A stretch of 64,000 bases of DNA from Clostridiales bacterium (GCA_018365455.1 JAGZJZ010000001.1:1-64000), one strand, 5' to 3'. Positions 9,356 to 17,381 are shown, counted from the stretch's first letter. Numbers and translations are program-made. The notes: generated by a model from the letters alone, not told the origin.

Positions 9356-9428
9356 ATTTCACATACCTCCTAATACATCTATTTTTCTTATACTAACATA
9401 TTTTTGTGCAAAATGCAAACAAATGTTT

Positions 9429-9514
9429 AGAATACTTGTTCGTAATTTTGTCGAAACAGTGTTGACAAACGTCTGTTCTTGTAATATAATGTCAATAAAT
9501 CGAACATTCGTTCG
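9429..9514. promoter_or_regulatory. Three LexA (SOS) boxes between lexA and the YneA-like gene
   Basis: The Gram-positive LexA consensus is CGAAC-4-GTTCG. A perfect copy CGAACATTCGTTCG lies at 9501-9514, just downstream of the -10 of the plus-strand promoter. CAAACGTCTGTTCT (9466-9479) lies between -35 and -10 with mismatches only at the two outer positions. AGAATACTTGTTCG (9429-9442) has one good half-site and is nearer lexA. The placement predicts tight repression of the YneA-like gene and autoregulation of lexA. Matches were found by eye. Confidence 0.85.
9462..9490 (+). promoter_or_regulatory. Sigma-A promoter of the YneA-like gene
   Basis: TTGACA at 9462-9467 and TATAAT at 9485-9490 with exactly 17 bp between them: a consensus promoter. 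LexA boxes overlap its spacer and lie immediately downstream, so it is strong but SOS-repressed. It reads into the LysM gene at 9597, leaving a leader of about 100 nt. Confidence 0.85.
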
Positions 9515-9596
9515 TTACAAATGTTCGGACAAGATTTTTAGTATAAAATAATAAAAAATGAATACAATCAAAGTGTAGAAGGGGGATTTAATTGTT

Positions 9597-9959
9597 ATGG
9601 GAACGAGAGAGAATATGCATTCTGTTAAAAATGAAATGATGAAGCTATTATTTGACCGCAAAGTGTTTTTTAGTCTGGCTTCATTAGTAATAGCGGCGAT
9701 GATCTTAATAGCCTGCAACAGTTTTATTGTAAACGCCAGCAGTAAGGCAAAACCACAGACATATAAATACTATACAGAAGTACGTATCGGACACAATGAT
9801 ACATTGTGGGGAATAGCAGAAGAATATATGACGGATGATTACGATTCTGTAAATAGTTATATTAATGAAGTGTTAAATATAAATTCTATGTTAACAGAAG
9901 ATGTGCATTATGGTCAGAGAATTATTGTACCTTATTATTCAACAGAATTAAAGCAATAA
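9597..9959 (+). CDS. YneA-like SOS cell-division inhibitor (membrane helix plus LysM)
   Basis: A 120-residue protein with a basic N-terminus, one transmembrane helix (about residues 25-47) and an extracytoplasmic LysM domain (about 58-114; VRIGHNDTLWGIAEEY ... YGQRIIVPY). That architecture, the divergent position next to lexA and the SOS-controlled promoter match Bacillus YneA, which delays division during DNA damage. Sequence similarity alone would only say LysM protein; the functional call rests on context. An alternative start at ATG 9615 would shorten the basic tail by six residues. It is followed by a strong terminator. Confidence 0.8.
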   Translation: MGTRENMHSVKNEMMKLLFDRKVFFSLASLVIAAMILIACNSFIVNASSKAKPQTYKYYTEVRIGHNDTLWGIAEEYMTDDYDSVNSYINEVLNINSMLTEDVHYGQRIIVPYYSTELKQ

Positions 9960-9979
9960 ATTAAATCAGCCCCAGTTGG

Positions 9980-10010
9980 CCGTCGAGTATTTTTTCTCGG
10001 CGGTTTTTTT
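9980..10010 (+). terminator. Rho-independent terminator of the YneA-like gene
   Basis: CCGTCGAG (9980-9987) pairs with CTCGGCGG (9996-10003, one G-T pair), followed by seven T residues at 10004-10010. Confidence 0.9.
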
Positions 10011-10089
10011 AATAGTATATTGTGGTATACTGTTAAGTAAGAAAATAAGAAGAAAAATAAAGAATGTAAATATACAAGGAGTAACCACA

Positions 10090-10638
10090 ATGTTAAATAG
10101 AACTGATAAAGTATGTAGAGTTAATATGAAAAGAACGCATGTTCGTGCAAAGAAAAAAGGGCAGTACCATTTTGAAAAAGTTACAAATTCTAATCTACAG
10201 GATATATTGAGTTTGCAATTACCTATTGAGCAACAGCATTTTATAGAAACACCTCTGGAATGCCTAAAAGAGGCAGAGGAACTGCATGATTGGCAGCCAC
10301 GTGGAATTTACCATAAAAATCAGCTAATTGGATTTACTATGTATGGAGAGATATTATACGAACAGCGTGTTTGGATGGACCGTTTTTTAATTGATCAAAA
10401 ATACCAGGGTCAAGGCCATGGAAAGAAAGCTTTGTCTGATTTGATCCAGTATTTATTCGATAGATATTCCTGCAAGGAAATATACCTGAGTCTTTATCCG
10501 GATAACCAGCGGGCGTTTGCGCTTTATTGCAATCTGGGATTTGAGTTGAATGGAGAACTTGATACCAAGGGCGAACAGATTATGGTATTGAAAGAAAGAA
10601 CATGGGAGATAAATCAAAATAACCAGAATATGAAATAA
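10090..10638 (+). CDS. GNAT-family N-acetyltransferase
   Basis: A 182-residue protein starting at ATG 10090, chosen because AAGGAG (10076-10081) lies eight bases upstream; an in-frame extension to 9976 would run through the preceding terminator. The C-terminal two thirds are a GNAT fold with the acetyl-CoA motif QGQGHGKKAL, then an LSLYPDNQRAFALYCNLGFE block typical of motif B of spermidine/amine or RimI-like acetyltransferases. The N-terminal 25 residues are basic and not conserved in the family. Substrate unknown. It is followed by a 740-bp stretch without genes. Confidence 0.8.
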   Translation: MLNRTDKVCRVNMKRTHVRAKKKGQYHFEKVTNSNLQDILSLQLPIEQQHFIETPLECLKEAEELHDWQPRGIYHKNQLIGFTMYGEILYEQRVWMDRFLIDQKYQGQGHGKKALSDLIQYLFDRYSCKEIYLSLYPDNQRAFALYCNLGFELNGELDTKGEQIMVLKERTWEINQNNQNMK

Positions 10639-11379
10639 ACATTTCAATTGTAATAACCCAATAAATATTTAGATACTTTAAAATATAGGAAAAAAGGAAT
10701 CCGAGAAGCAGGATAAGCCACAGAATAGTTAAGCGGACAAATACAGTTTTTTCCGCCTAACAAGGCGTAAACAATACATAATCCGCATTTTACTTAAATT
10801 TACAGTTTATATTCGGCAACCTTAATCATGTTGTATTTTGATTTCAACAATTATCAAAATTATATTTAATAAATATAAAACATGTGAAACCAAATGCTGA
10901 TTAGATCCCACCCGCTGAATTGGTAAAATTATCTCTCTATAATCATGATTCACGTATATACGATATTAAATTCATTAGCCAACCTTATTAAGGTTAATAC
11001 ATAGGAAGTTATATTTATACCTTATTATAAAACGCTATTTCGTTCGATCCCTATATTTGTATACAATCCGTGTTTACATATACCTATAGTATTCTATTAT
11101 AGGTATATGTGTAAAACTGAACATATGTTCTGTGTGCGTATAACAAAACAAATTTCTCGAAATCTTTTTTTGATAAGCAGATCTTCCCAGCCTTTTCTAA
11201 TTAATTTTCATTCACTCTAAATCGAACAATTCAAATATGTACTATTCTATCATTTTTACTATAAGAACATATGTTCGAAGAGCATTACCGATATATTATA
11301 GTGATCAGTCAGTGTAACAATCAAAATATAATGTATTTGGAGCGTGATGAGCCGGACCCAATGCGAATTCGCCTGATCA
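10639..11379. other. 740-bp AT-rich gene-free region with several palindromes
   Basis: No convincing open frame on either strand. Visible structures: AACCTTATTAAGGTT (10981-10995); an imperfect hairpin at about 11073-11115 whose arms are TATACCTATA and TATAGGTATA; and two copies of GAACATATGTTC (listed separately). GCGAATTCGC lies at 11363-11372, near the hxlR-like stop. Possible uses include a small RNA, a lost gene or an unrecognised regulatory locus. Confidence 0.6.
11118..11277. promoter_or_regulatory. Two identical LexA-like palindromes, GAACATATGTTC
   Basis: TGAACATATGTTCT at 11118-11131 and AGAACATATGTTCG at 11264-11277 match CGAAC-4-GTTCG at 8 and 9 of 10 positions and share the same 12-bp palindromic core. 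On the minus strand the second lies just downstream of a possible promoter (TTGTTA ... TATAAT near 11300-11320). No gene follows on either strand within several hundred bases. They could be LexA sites of an unannotated transcript or sites for another dimeric regulator. Confidence 0.5.
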
Positions 11380-11748
11380 TTATTTAACCGTACTAAACAT
11401 TTCGTCTTCAGGTGCTGTAAATTTTTCCACTTCATATTTTAGAACCCAGTTGCACATTTCTAATAACATAGGAAGAAGGTCAAATCCCTTTTTACTTAAA
11501 GAAATTTCTACTTTTGTGAACTGTTCTTTTCGAACAATGAGTGCATCTTCTTCCAGTTCTTTTAATTGAGCAAGAAGAAGATCATGGGAGATATTGTCTA
11601 ATGACTTTTCTAAGTCATCAAGTGATAAAACTTTGTTTAAGCCAACGATATACAATACACGCAGCTTCCATTTACCGCCAATCATATTGACTACCTTTTC
11701 AAAATATTCGTAGCCCAGTTTTTGAACCGGACAGTCTTCTCTATCCAT
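11380..11748 (-). CDS. HxlR-family winged-helix transcriptional regulator
   Basis: A 122-residue protein starting at ATG 11748 with GGAGAGAG upstream. It has the HxlR layout: Cys-Pro near the N-terminus (DCPVQKL), then the winged helix (IGGKWKLRVLYIVGLNK ... SHDLLLAQLKELEEDALI) and a C-terminal dimer helix. Members often sense electrophiles or oxidants through the N-terminal cysteine, which is present here. It has no adjacent intact target gene; upstream lies only a decayed membrane-protein fragment. In-frame sequence further upstream (to 12009) looks non-coding. Confidence 0.85.
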   Translation of the reverse strand: MDREDCPVQKLGYEYFEKVVNMIGGKWKLRVLYIVGLNKVLSLDDLEKSLDNISHDLLLAQLKELEEDALIVRKEQFTKVEISLSKKGFDLLPMLLEMCNWVLKYEVEKFTAPEDEMFSTVK

Positions 11749-11842
11749 CGTTACTCTCTCCTTATTACAGTTTAATAATATTCTTATACATACAGATTTA
11801 AACCAATGATTCTTAAGGTTTATATACAACTTATTTTTCGAT

Positions 11843-12097
11843 TTATAACTTATTGAATTCTGTAATATTTTCCATATGAAAATGATCCGTTTTACGATTG
11901 AGGAGGCATCCATATATAAGTCCAAACATATAAGCTGATATAGGTAATGATAACACAAAACGGAGAATATTTGCAAATAAATGTGGGTAAAAATAATAAC
12001 CGGATTCAACTAATAATTGCTGGAAACCACTATCTGCTTTTGATAGCAAAGACAGTACAACAGCCAGAATAGGAATCTTATCAGCTTTTGCAGTAAG
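11843..12097 (-). pseudogene. Remnant of a polytopic membrane protein (DUF4153/DUF4173-like)
   Basis: A frame open from about 12097 to a stop at 11843 encodes a fragment with two hydrophobic stretches (KIPILAVVLSLLSKAD and LFANILRFVLSLPISAYMFGLIYG) and the sort of D-x-x-F-x-x-L pattern seen near the middle of DUF4153/DUF4173 proteins. It lacks a start and most of the usual length, and its left part is occupied by the 3' end of the PocR-AraC gene in another frame. I read it as a deletion remnant; the family assignment is from memory of the pattern and is weak. Confidence 0.35.
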
Positions 12098-13109
12098 TCC
12101 GGTATACCGCGGGTGTTACACCTACATACTTTTTAAAAGATTTAATAAAATATCCGGCTTCGCTGTAACCCAGTTCATCGCTGATTTCTGATATAGGAGC
12201 ATTGGATGATTCTAAAAGGGCTTTTGCCCATTCTATTTTCAACCGTGCCGTAAATGAGGAATAGCTCTCTCCTACTTCTTTTGTAAAAAGGCGGCTTAAA
12301 TAGCTGGAACTGACATTGCAGTATTCTGCCATGTTTTTCAAAGAAGGGGATTCTCCCTTGTGGTGGTAGATGTAGTCAAAAGCCTTTATAATAATGTTGT
12401 TTGTTGAGACTGGTACGTCACAGCCGGCATTTTCAATATTCGAATTGAGAATGACATTGGATATGGCTGCTTTCATCTTTCTTGCCGACTCCAGTGTATA
12501 TTGAGCAGAAAAAGGCTCCTCCAGAATCTCCTGATGCCTGTTGACTACGGTTTCATACATCTCAATAATCTGTTCTTTGTGAATTGCTTCTTTGACCATA
12601 TAATTACAAAGATAATAAAGCATCATTGCGATCATCTGCATTCGTTCGTAGGATAAGAATGGAATTTCTTTATAGAGATCCTTTAATTTTTGTTTCGCTT
12701 CCTGGATGACCTTTGGATTGGCTGGAGTGAAAATTTTCTCCATAAAGCTGTCATCCTTTTGAACAGGCAGCCTTACCTGACCCGCCATCACAGCACCCAG
12801 ATATTTATCATTAACTATAATGGGTATGGCAATATCTACAATGGAAAAATGACACTGGTAGATATAAGGCTCATTGATCCGAACTGCTTCCAGCCCGCCT
12901 CTGGAGTCACATTTTTGACAGAACTTTCCCAATGTGGGATCGCTTCTAACATTTTTACAAAATTCATGGCAGCAGCTATGTTCTGTTACCGGAATGCCTT
13001 TATAATCTACAGTAATGATTGCCATGTTCGTTACCTCAGCCAGGGAACGCTGCAGATTTGTCCATTGTTCCATATCGAAGATCTGGTCAATGGCAAGTAA
13101 TTTCTTCAT
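12081..13109 (-). CDS. PocR sensory domain plus AraC-type transcriptional regulator
   Basis: A 342-residue regulator. Residues 1-165 are a PocR domain with its cysteine set (Cys46, Cys47, Cys51, Cys64, Cys67) and the block YLGAVMAGQVRL. Residues 240-340 are an AraC double helix-turn-helix (YCNVSSSYLSRLFTKEVGESY ... GYFIKSFKKYVGVTP). PocR-type regulators sense diols or related C3 compounds (1,2-propanediol in Salmonella). The glycerol dehydrogenase/dihydroxyacetone kinase operon lies 1.4 kb away, so glycerol or dihydroxyacetone is the likely effector by inference. The start has AAAGGAG upstream. Confidence 0.85.
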   Translation of the reverse strand: MKKLLAIDQIFDMEQWTNLQRSLAEVTNMAIITVDYKGIPVTEHSCCHEFCKNVRSDPTLGKFCQKCDSRGGLEAVRINEPYIYQCHFSIVDIAIPIIVNDKYLGAVMAGQVRLPVQKDDSFMEKIFTPANPKVIQEAKQKLKDLYKEIPFLSYERMQMIAMMLYYLCNYMVKEAIHKEQIIEMYETVVNRHQEILEEPFSAQYTLESARKMKAAISNVILNSNIENAGCDVPVSTNNIIIKAFDYIYHHKGESPSLKNMAEYCNVSSSYLSRLFTKEVGESYSSFTARLKIEWAKALLESSNAPISEISDELGYSEAGYFIKSFKKYVGVTPAVYRTYCKS

Positions 13110-13137
13110 ATTTTAGGATCTCCTTTCAATTCTGCTA

Positions 13138-13665
13138 TCAATTCTGCTTAAATTTCTGCTTCTTTTCTACCGGAATTAACACCTGAGGGGATTTTACCTC
13201 TTTCTCCTGGCCCAGCCAGATTCCTGCGTCCAGCATCTTTGCAACCACAGGAAGGTATTTTTTAGGAAGCCCTTCTCCGGCATAGAACATCTTGGAAAAA
13301 GATTTTTCATAGATATAATTAGAGTAATTTTGATACAGACGGCGTCCATGATCTGTTACCTTGATAATAATATTTTTCCGGTTACCTTCCATATAAAATT
13401 TTTCCAGCAGATTCTTTTGAACTAATTTATTTACCAGTTTCGTAAAAGTGCTGGGACCGATGCCAAGCCTGCCGGCAATTTCTGACATGTTCTGATTCAG
13501 TTCTTCATTTTCCAGTAAATATTCCAATACCTGAATCTGAGAAATAGAAATTGGGATACTTGTTCCGTAGTAATCCTCCTTGTTGTAAATTGAAGCATAG
13601 ACATTGGCATATTTAATCAATTTTTCTACAAATGCCCGGTATTCCCCCATCCACTGAAGTTTCAT
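13138..13665 (-). CDS. MarR-family transcriptional regulator
   Basis: A 175-residue winged-helix protein. I start it at ATG 13665, seven bases behind GGAGGTGAT; the longer in-frame version would begin in the palindrome. It has the MarR layout: N-terminal dimer helices, the helix-turn-helix (NMSEIAGRLGIGPSTFTKLVNKLVQKNLL), the wing (EGNRKNIIIKVTDHG) and a basic C-terminal tail longer than usual. A 33-bp perfect palindrome lies immediately upstream, pointing to autorepression. It is followed 28 bp later by the PocR-AraC gene on the same strand, so the two regulators are probably co-transcribed. Confidence 0.88.
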   Translation of the reverse strand: MKLQWMGEYRAFVEKLIKYANVYASIYNKEDYYGTSIPISISQIQVLEYLLENEELNQNMSEIAGRLGIGPSTFTKLVNKLVQKNLLEKFYMEGNRKNIIIKVTDHGRRLYQNYSNYIYEKSFSKMFYAGEGLPKKYLPVVAKMLDAGIWLGQEKEVKSPQVLIPVEKKQKFKQN

Positions 13666-13699
13666 AAGATCACCTCCATAATAATAGATTTCAGCCGTT

Positions 13700-13732
13700 A
13701 AGATTATAATTTCCAATGGAAATTATAATCTT
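13700..13732. promoter_or_regulatory. 33-bp perfect palindrome, probable MarR operator
   Basis: AAGATTATAATTTCCA (13700-13715), one central A, then TGGAAATTATAATCTT (13717-13732). The inner TTTCCA-TGGAAA resembles operators of MarR proteins. It begins 35 bp upstream of the marR-type ATG, on top of where the promoter or transcript start should be. Confidence 0.75.
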
Positions 13733-13874
13733 TTCTTTAAGAATAATATAATTCTACAAAGAAAACAATAGTCACATATTCACAGAAATGTGAACCTGGA
13801 ATTAGGGATATTTATGTTTAATCCAATACCTGTATATTCAGCAGTACATATTCAGCAGTATAGCAGCTGAAACA

Positions 13875-13936
13875 GAAAAACCTTGTGAAAGAAACACTGC
13901 CCTTTACTGGAGAGGATTCTTTCACAAGGTTTTTCT
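13875..13936 (-). terminator. Terminator downstream of the DUF4180 gene (bidirectional)
   Basis: AAAAACCTTGTGAAAGAA and its complement TTCTTTCACAAGGTTTTT form an 18-bp perfect stem around a loop of about 25 nt. T-rich ends on both strands mean it can also insulate the MarR promoter. Confidence 0.75.
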
Positions 13937-13965
13937 GGTTGATATAACTGGAATCTGTACTTCTT

Positions 13966-14337
13966 TTACTGTATGGTTTCTTTTAATCGGTTAATTGCAT
14001 CTTCTTTCGTAACGGTGAAAAAGAAATCCTTCCCACAATTACTTTCATAAATGAAATCTTTTAAAGGTTTGCTTGTATACTTTGTGTAATCTCCATATAT
14101 TGCGATTTTAATATGGTAGTTCATAAACTTCTGGAGAATCTCACCAGCTATCCCGGTACTCAGAATAAAAAATTCATCCGAGACAGCTTCTTTATTTATT
14201 ACGATCCGGTCTGCATTTGTTTCATATTTTACAGTCATAATGAAATCCAATGCAGACTGGGTATCTGCAATTAATTTATCTTCACTGGAAACAACCGCAA
14301 TATTTGCTTCATTTATTTCTATATTTTCAATTTTCAT
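13966..14337 (-). CDS. DUF4180 domain protein
   Basis: A 123-residue cytosolic protein matching DUF4180 along its length: the central FFILSTGIAGEILQKFMNYHIKIAIYGD segment followed by SKPLKDFIYESN is the family hallmark. CAGGAGG precedes the ATG. No function is established; proteins of this family resemble STAS/SpoIIAA-like folds by pattern, which is only an impression. It lies downstream of the dihydroxyacetone kinase gene on the same strand, separated by 140 bp containing a short palindromic element, and has its own terminator. Confidence 0.75.
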   Translation of the reverse strand: MKIENIEINEANIAVVSSEDKLIADTQSALDFIMTVKYETNADRIVINKEAVSDEFFILSTGIAGEILQKFMNYHIKIAIYGDYTKYTSKPLKDFIYESNCGKDFFFTVTKEDAINRLKETIQ

Positions 14338-14349
14338 ATATCCTCCTGC

Positions 14350-14380
14350 TGCGTGTCTGAAAACAATTTCAAACAGGCTC
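14350..14380. repeat. Short copy of the GAGCGTG-type palindromic intergenic element
   Basis: GCGTGTCTGAAAACAATTTC followed by AAACAGGCTC: the two ends of the dispersed element (see 57297-57403) with the middle missing. Confidence 0.45.
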
Positions 14381-14478
14381 TTAAACTTAATTTGCAGAAC
14401 AAATTCCAGTTGGATAATGAGTATACTACAGTTGTTTTACCTTGTCAAACTTTATCCATATAGGGGGCGGGAAAGGGT

Positions 14479-16242
14479 TTAATCCGATACTTTCATTGCT
14501 TCTGCCACATCCCGGAAAATAACACCCAGCCCGTATGCACCGGCATCCGGATAACCAAGGCTCCGCTCTCCCACTGTTCCGGCTCTGCCCATCCTTGCAA
14601 CGATTTTTTCTGTGGCTCTGGCACCGTCTTCTGCTGCCCGTGCAGCTCTGATTAAAGTGGTGAGTACATCCTCTCCTGCTTTGGCACACAGGCTCCAGGT
14701 GTTTGCACAGGGAATAAAGGCATCAATCAGTGTTTTGTCGCCTATTTCGGCACCTCTTCCAAAAGACCGCTCTCCGGTTGCCTGAATTCCTTTTATGGAT
14801 GACTGCAGCATCTGAGCAAATTCAGATATACTTAATTCTTTTTTTGCTCCGGCATATTTACCTGCTGCCCGGAATGCCGATCCCCAGATGGGACCGGAAG
14901 CTCCACCACAGTGTTCCATGATCACCAGGGAACATGCGTCCAGGAAATCTCCGATTGTGTCTGTGTGATACGCCATAATCTCGCTCCATTCTTCTTTGAG
15001 CCTGCGGAATCCTTTTGCAATGCTCATACCGAAATCGCCGTCCCCGGCATGGGAATCCAGCTCACAGAAAGGTACTTCATTGCGGATTACGGATTCACTC
15101 ATACAATCCACCATATAGATCAAATTATCAAGGCTGATGCAGTTATTATGAATAACAGCACAATCCGCATTTGTCTGGATCTGATAGCTGGCATTTAAAT
15201 CGGTCATGGAGTCGTCTTCCACGGATGTATAAGGTGTATTTGCCGGCCAGTCTGTAATGGTGAAAACCGGTGCACAGCAGGGGGCGGTCAGCAGATCCTT
15301 TAACTCAGGATCCAGTTTCAGAATGGACAAGGATGCCCCCGCCATATCGATACTGGTCATGTAACTGCCTACCAGGGTATGGGAAACCACTACCGGATGC
15401 TTTGCTAATTCCTTATTTACCGAATGATTCAACAGATATAATTCCTGGGCTGGTGTGCCTCCAAATCCATTTACCAGGAGGGCAATTTCCTGTCCCGGAT
15501 CCGGTTGCAGCTCATTTAGAAGGGCATCTGTCATTTTTTTTGCCAATTCATCGGCAGTAACGAGTTTTTCCCGCCTGATTCCTGGTTCCCCATGAATGCC
15601 CACACCATACTCCATTTCATCATCATCCAGGATAAAGGTGGGCGTCCCCTTGGCAGGAACCGTACAGGAGGTAAAGGCAAAGCCGATGCTTTTTACATTA
15701 GATACGGTTTTTTCAGCCAGGCGTTTCACCTGGGCTAAATCCATCCCCTTTTCCGCTGCTGCACCTGCGATCTTATGTACAAACACTGTTCCTGCTACGC
15801 CTCTTTTGCCAATGGTATACAGACTGTCTGTTACTGCAATATCGTCATCCACTTTTATATAATCTACCGGGATACCATCTTCCTGTGCAAGATAAGCAGC
15901 ATTTTTAAAATTCATCATATCCCCGCTGTAATTTTTAATAATCAGCAGGGTACCTTTGTCTCCGGCTGTTTCCCGGATCGCCTGATATACCTGAATCTGG
16001 GAGGGGGAAGCAAATACATCACCGCATACCGCAGCATCCAGAAGCCCTTTTCCTACAAATCCGGCATGTGCTGGTTCATGCCCGCTGCCGCCGCCGCTGA
16101 TCAGAGTGACTTTCTCTTTATTTTGCTTTCTTCTCTTAATGATTTTGTATTTGGATATCAGTTCCAGATCCGGATGTGCAAGGACAATGCCATTACACAT
16201 CTCCATCACTACATTTTGGGGATTATTGATTATTTTTTTCAT
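14479..16242 (-). CDS. Dihydroxyacetone kinase, fused DhaK-DhaL
   Basis: A 587-residue single-chain kinase that phosphorylates dihydroxyacetone. The N-terminal DhaK domain has SGGGSGHEPAH and the substrate-binding histidine (His217) in GIHGEPG. The C-terminal DhaL domain has the metal-ATP acidic motif DSHAGDGDFG and SGPIWG. The fusion without a DhaM partner suggests the ATP-dependent type, as in Citrobacter. I start it at ATG 16242, which overlaps the TGA of the glycerol dehydrogenase gene (ATGA); an earlier in-frame start at 16251 is possible. The coupled pair converts glycerol to dihydroxyacetone phosphate. Confidence 0.93.
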   Translation of the reverse strand: MKKIINNPQNVVMEMCNGIVLAHPDLELISKYKIIKRRKQNKEKVTLISGGGSGHEPAHAGFVGKGLLDAAVCGDVFASPSQIQVYQAIRETAGDKGTLLIIKNYSGDMMNFKNAAYLAQEDGIPVDYIKVDDDIAVTDSLYTIGKRGVAGTVFVHKIAGAAAEKGMDLAQVKRLAEKTVSNVKSIGFAFTSCTVPAKGTPTFILDDDEMEYGVGIHGEPGIRREKLVTADELAKKMTDALLNELQPDPGQEIALLVNGFGGTPAQELYLLNHSVNKELAKHPVVVSHTLVGSYMTSIDMAGASLSILKLDPELKDLLTAPCCAPVFTITDWPANTPYTSVEDDSMTDLNASYQIQTNADCAVIHNNCISLDNLIYMVDCMSESVIRNEVPFCELDSHAGDGDFGMSIAKGFRRLKEEWSEIMAYHTDTIGDFLDACSLVIMEHCGGASGPIWGSAFRAAGKYAGAKKELSISEFAQMLQSSIKGIQATGERSFGRGAEIGDKTLIDAFIPCANTWSLCAKAGEDVLTTLIRAARAAEDGARATEKIVARMGRAGTVGERSLGYPDAGAYGLGVIFRDVAEAMKVSD

Positions 16243-17381
16243 TTGCAGCACCCGCTTTCCTCTTTGTAGGTTTTACCGATGCGGTCTGCCGTCAGGATTG
16301 CAGCAGCTACAGATTCCGGTGTTACCGGGAAAGGCATGGAATGGATGGATTCTTCCGGAATACATGCTTTATTTGCGGCTTCCATTAGTTCTTCCATAGA
16401 AAACTGATTTATACCGATATCTTCCAGACATACCGGAAGTCCGACTTTAAGACAGAACTCCAAAATTTCTTCGATTTCTTCTGAAGGGGCATTTTCCAAT
16501 ACTAGTTGTGCCAGGGTTCCAAATGCTACTTTTTCACCATGGAAATATTTGTGTGTTCCTTCAAATATGGTGAGTCCGTCATGTATGGCATGCGCACCTC
16601 CAAGTCCGGCACTTTCGAATCCAAGACCCGACAAAAGGATATTCGTTTCAATGATATTTTCCAGCGCTGGTGTCACCTGATTGCATTCACAGGCAGTTTT
16701 GGCTTTTATTCCGTCTTTCATCAAAGTCTGATAACACAGGGAAGCCAGAGCCATAGCGGTGTTCGTTCCTCTGGCGGGACCGCAGCATCCTTCCCGGAAA
16801 CCACAGGGAAGTCCGGCATTTACATTGGAATAAGAGGCAGCGGTTGCCCTTGCTTCAAAATAGGTAGACAGGGCATCTCCCATTCCGGATACCAGAAAGC
16901 GGGCTGGTGCATTTGCAATAACCGTGGTGTCAATTAAAATGACGCTGGGACTTTGCTTGAAATATGCGTAGTCATCAAAGGCACCGTCAGGTGTATAGAG
17001 AACTGCCGAATGACTGGTTGGGGCATCGGTAGCTGCAATGGTGGGGACAATGATCAGGGATTCTCCCGCTGCCACGCATTTCGCGGTGTCAATCGCTTTT
17101 CCGCCGCCAAGTCCAATGGTACAGTTGCATCCTTTTTCCTTAGCCAGTTCCTGCAGGCGAGCAACTTCTTGTCTGGAACATTCTCCTTTAAAACCACTCT
17201 CTACAAATGTTATTTGATATTCCTGTGCAGTGTTATCCAATTTCTCCTTCACCCGGCTGACATCATCGGGATGGGCAATCAGTAATGCGGATGATCCGAA
17301 TGTTTTTACAAAGTAACCCAGGTTTAAAATTTCATCCTCACCCTGTACATATTTAGTTGGACATATAAAAGCTTTTCTCAT
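16239..17381 (-). CDS. gldA: Glycerol dehydrogenase (NAD-dependent, zinc)
   Basis: A 380-residue iron/zinc-type alcohol dehydrogenase of the GldA branch. The NAD-binding turn is IGLGGGKAIDTAK; the substrate/nicotinamide region is TIAATDAPTSHSAVLY; the metal ligands are in GMGDALSTYFEA, GGAHAIHDGL and YFHGEKVAFG. It oxidises glycerol to dihydroxyacetone, used by the kinase encoded directly downstream. The start has AGGAGG. Inverted repeats ATGATGAC (17450-17457) and GTCATCAT (17489-17496) lie 70-115 bp upstream and could be a regulator site, perhaps for the PocR-AraC protein. Confidence 0.93.
   Translation of the reverse strand: MRKAFICPTKYVQGEDEILNLGYFVKTFGSSALLIAHPDDVSRVKEKLDNTAQEYQITFVESGFKGECSRQEVARLQELAKEKGCNCTIGLGGGKAIDTAKCVAAGESLIIVPTIAATDAPTSHSAVLYTPDGAFDDYAYFKQSPSVILIDTTVIANAPARFLVSGMGDALSTYFEARATAASYSNVNAGLPCGFREGCCGPARGTNTAMALASLCYQTLMKDGIKAKTACECNQVTPALENIIETNILLSGLGFESAGLGGAHAIHDGLTIFEGTHKYFHGEKVAFGTLAQLVLENAPSEEIEEILEFCLKVGLPVCLEDIGINQFSMEELMEAANKACIPEESIHSMPFPVTPESVAAAILTADRIGKTYKEESGCCK

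Noticed and set aside
9976..10089. N-terminal extension of the GNAT protein with a membrane helix
   Set aside because: It runs through the YneA-like gene's terminator and lacks a ribosome-binding site, whereas ATG 10090 has AAGGAG at good spacing.
10639..11379. 26-codon plus-strand frame near 11238 between the palindromes
   Set aside because: Very short, no ribosome-binding site, and one palindrome lies inside it; not enough to call a peptide.
11749..12009. Long N-terminal extension of the HxlR protein
   Set aside because: Family members begin near the Cys-Pro motif, and GGAGAGAG precedes ATG 11748; the extension looks like AT-rich non-coding sequence.
16506..17285. Plus-strand frames opposite gldA
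   Set aside because: They overlap the whole conserved gldA coding region, have no ribosome-binding sites and no family motif.
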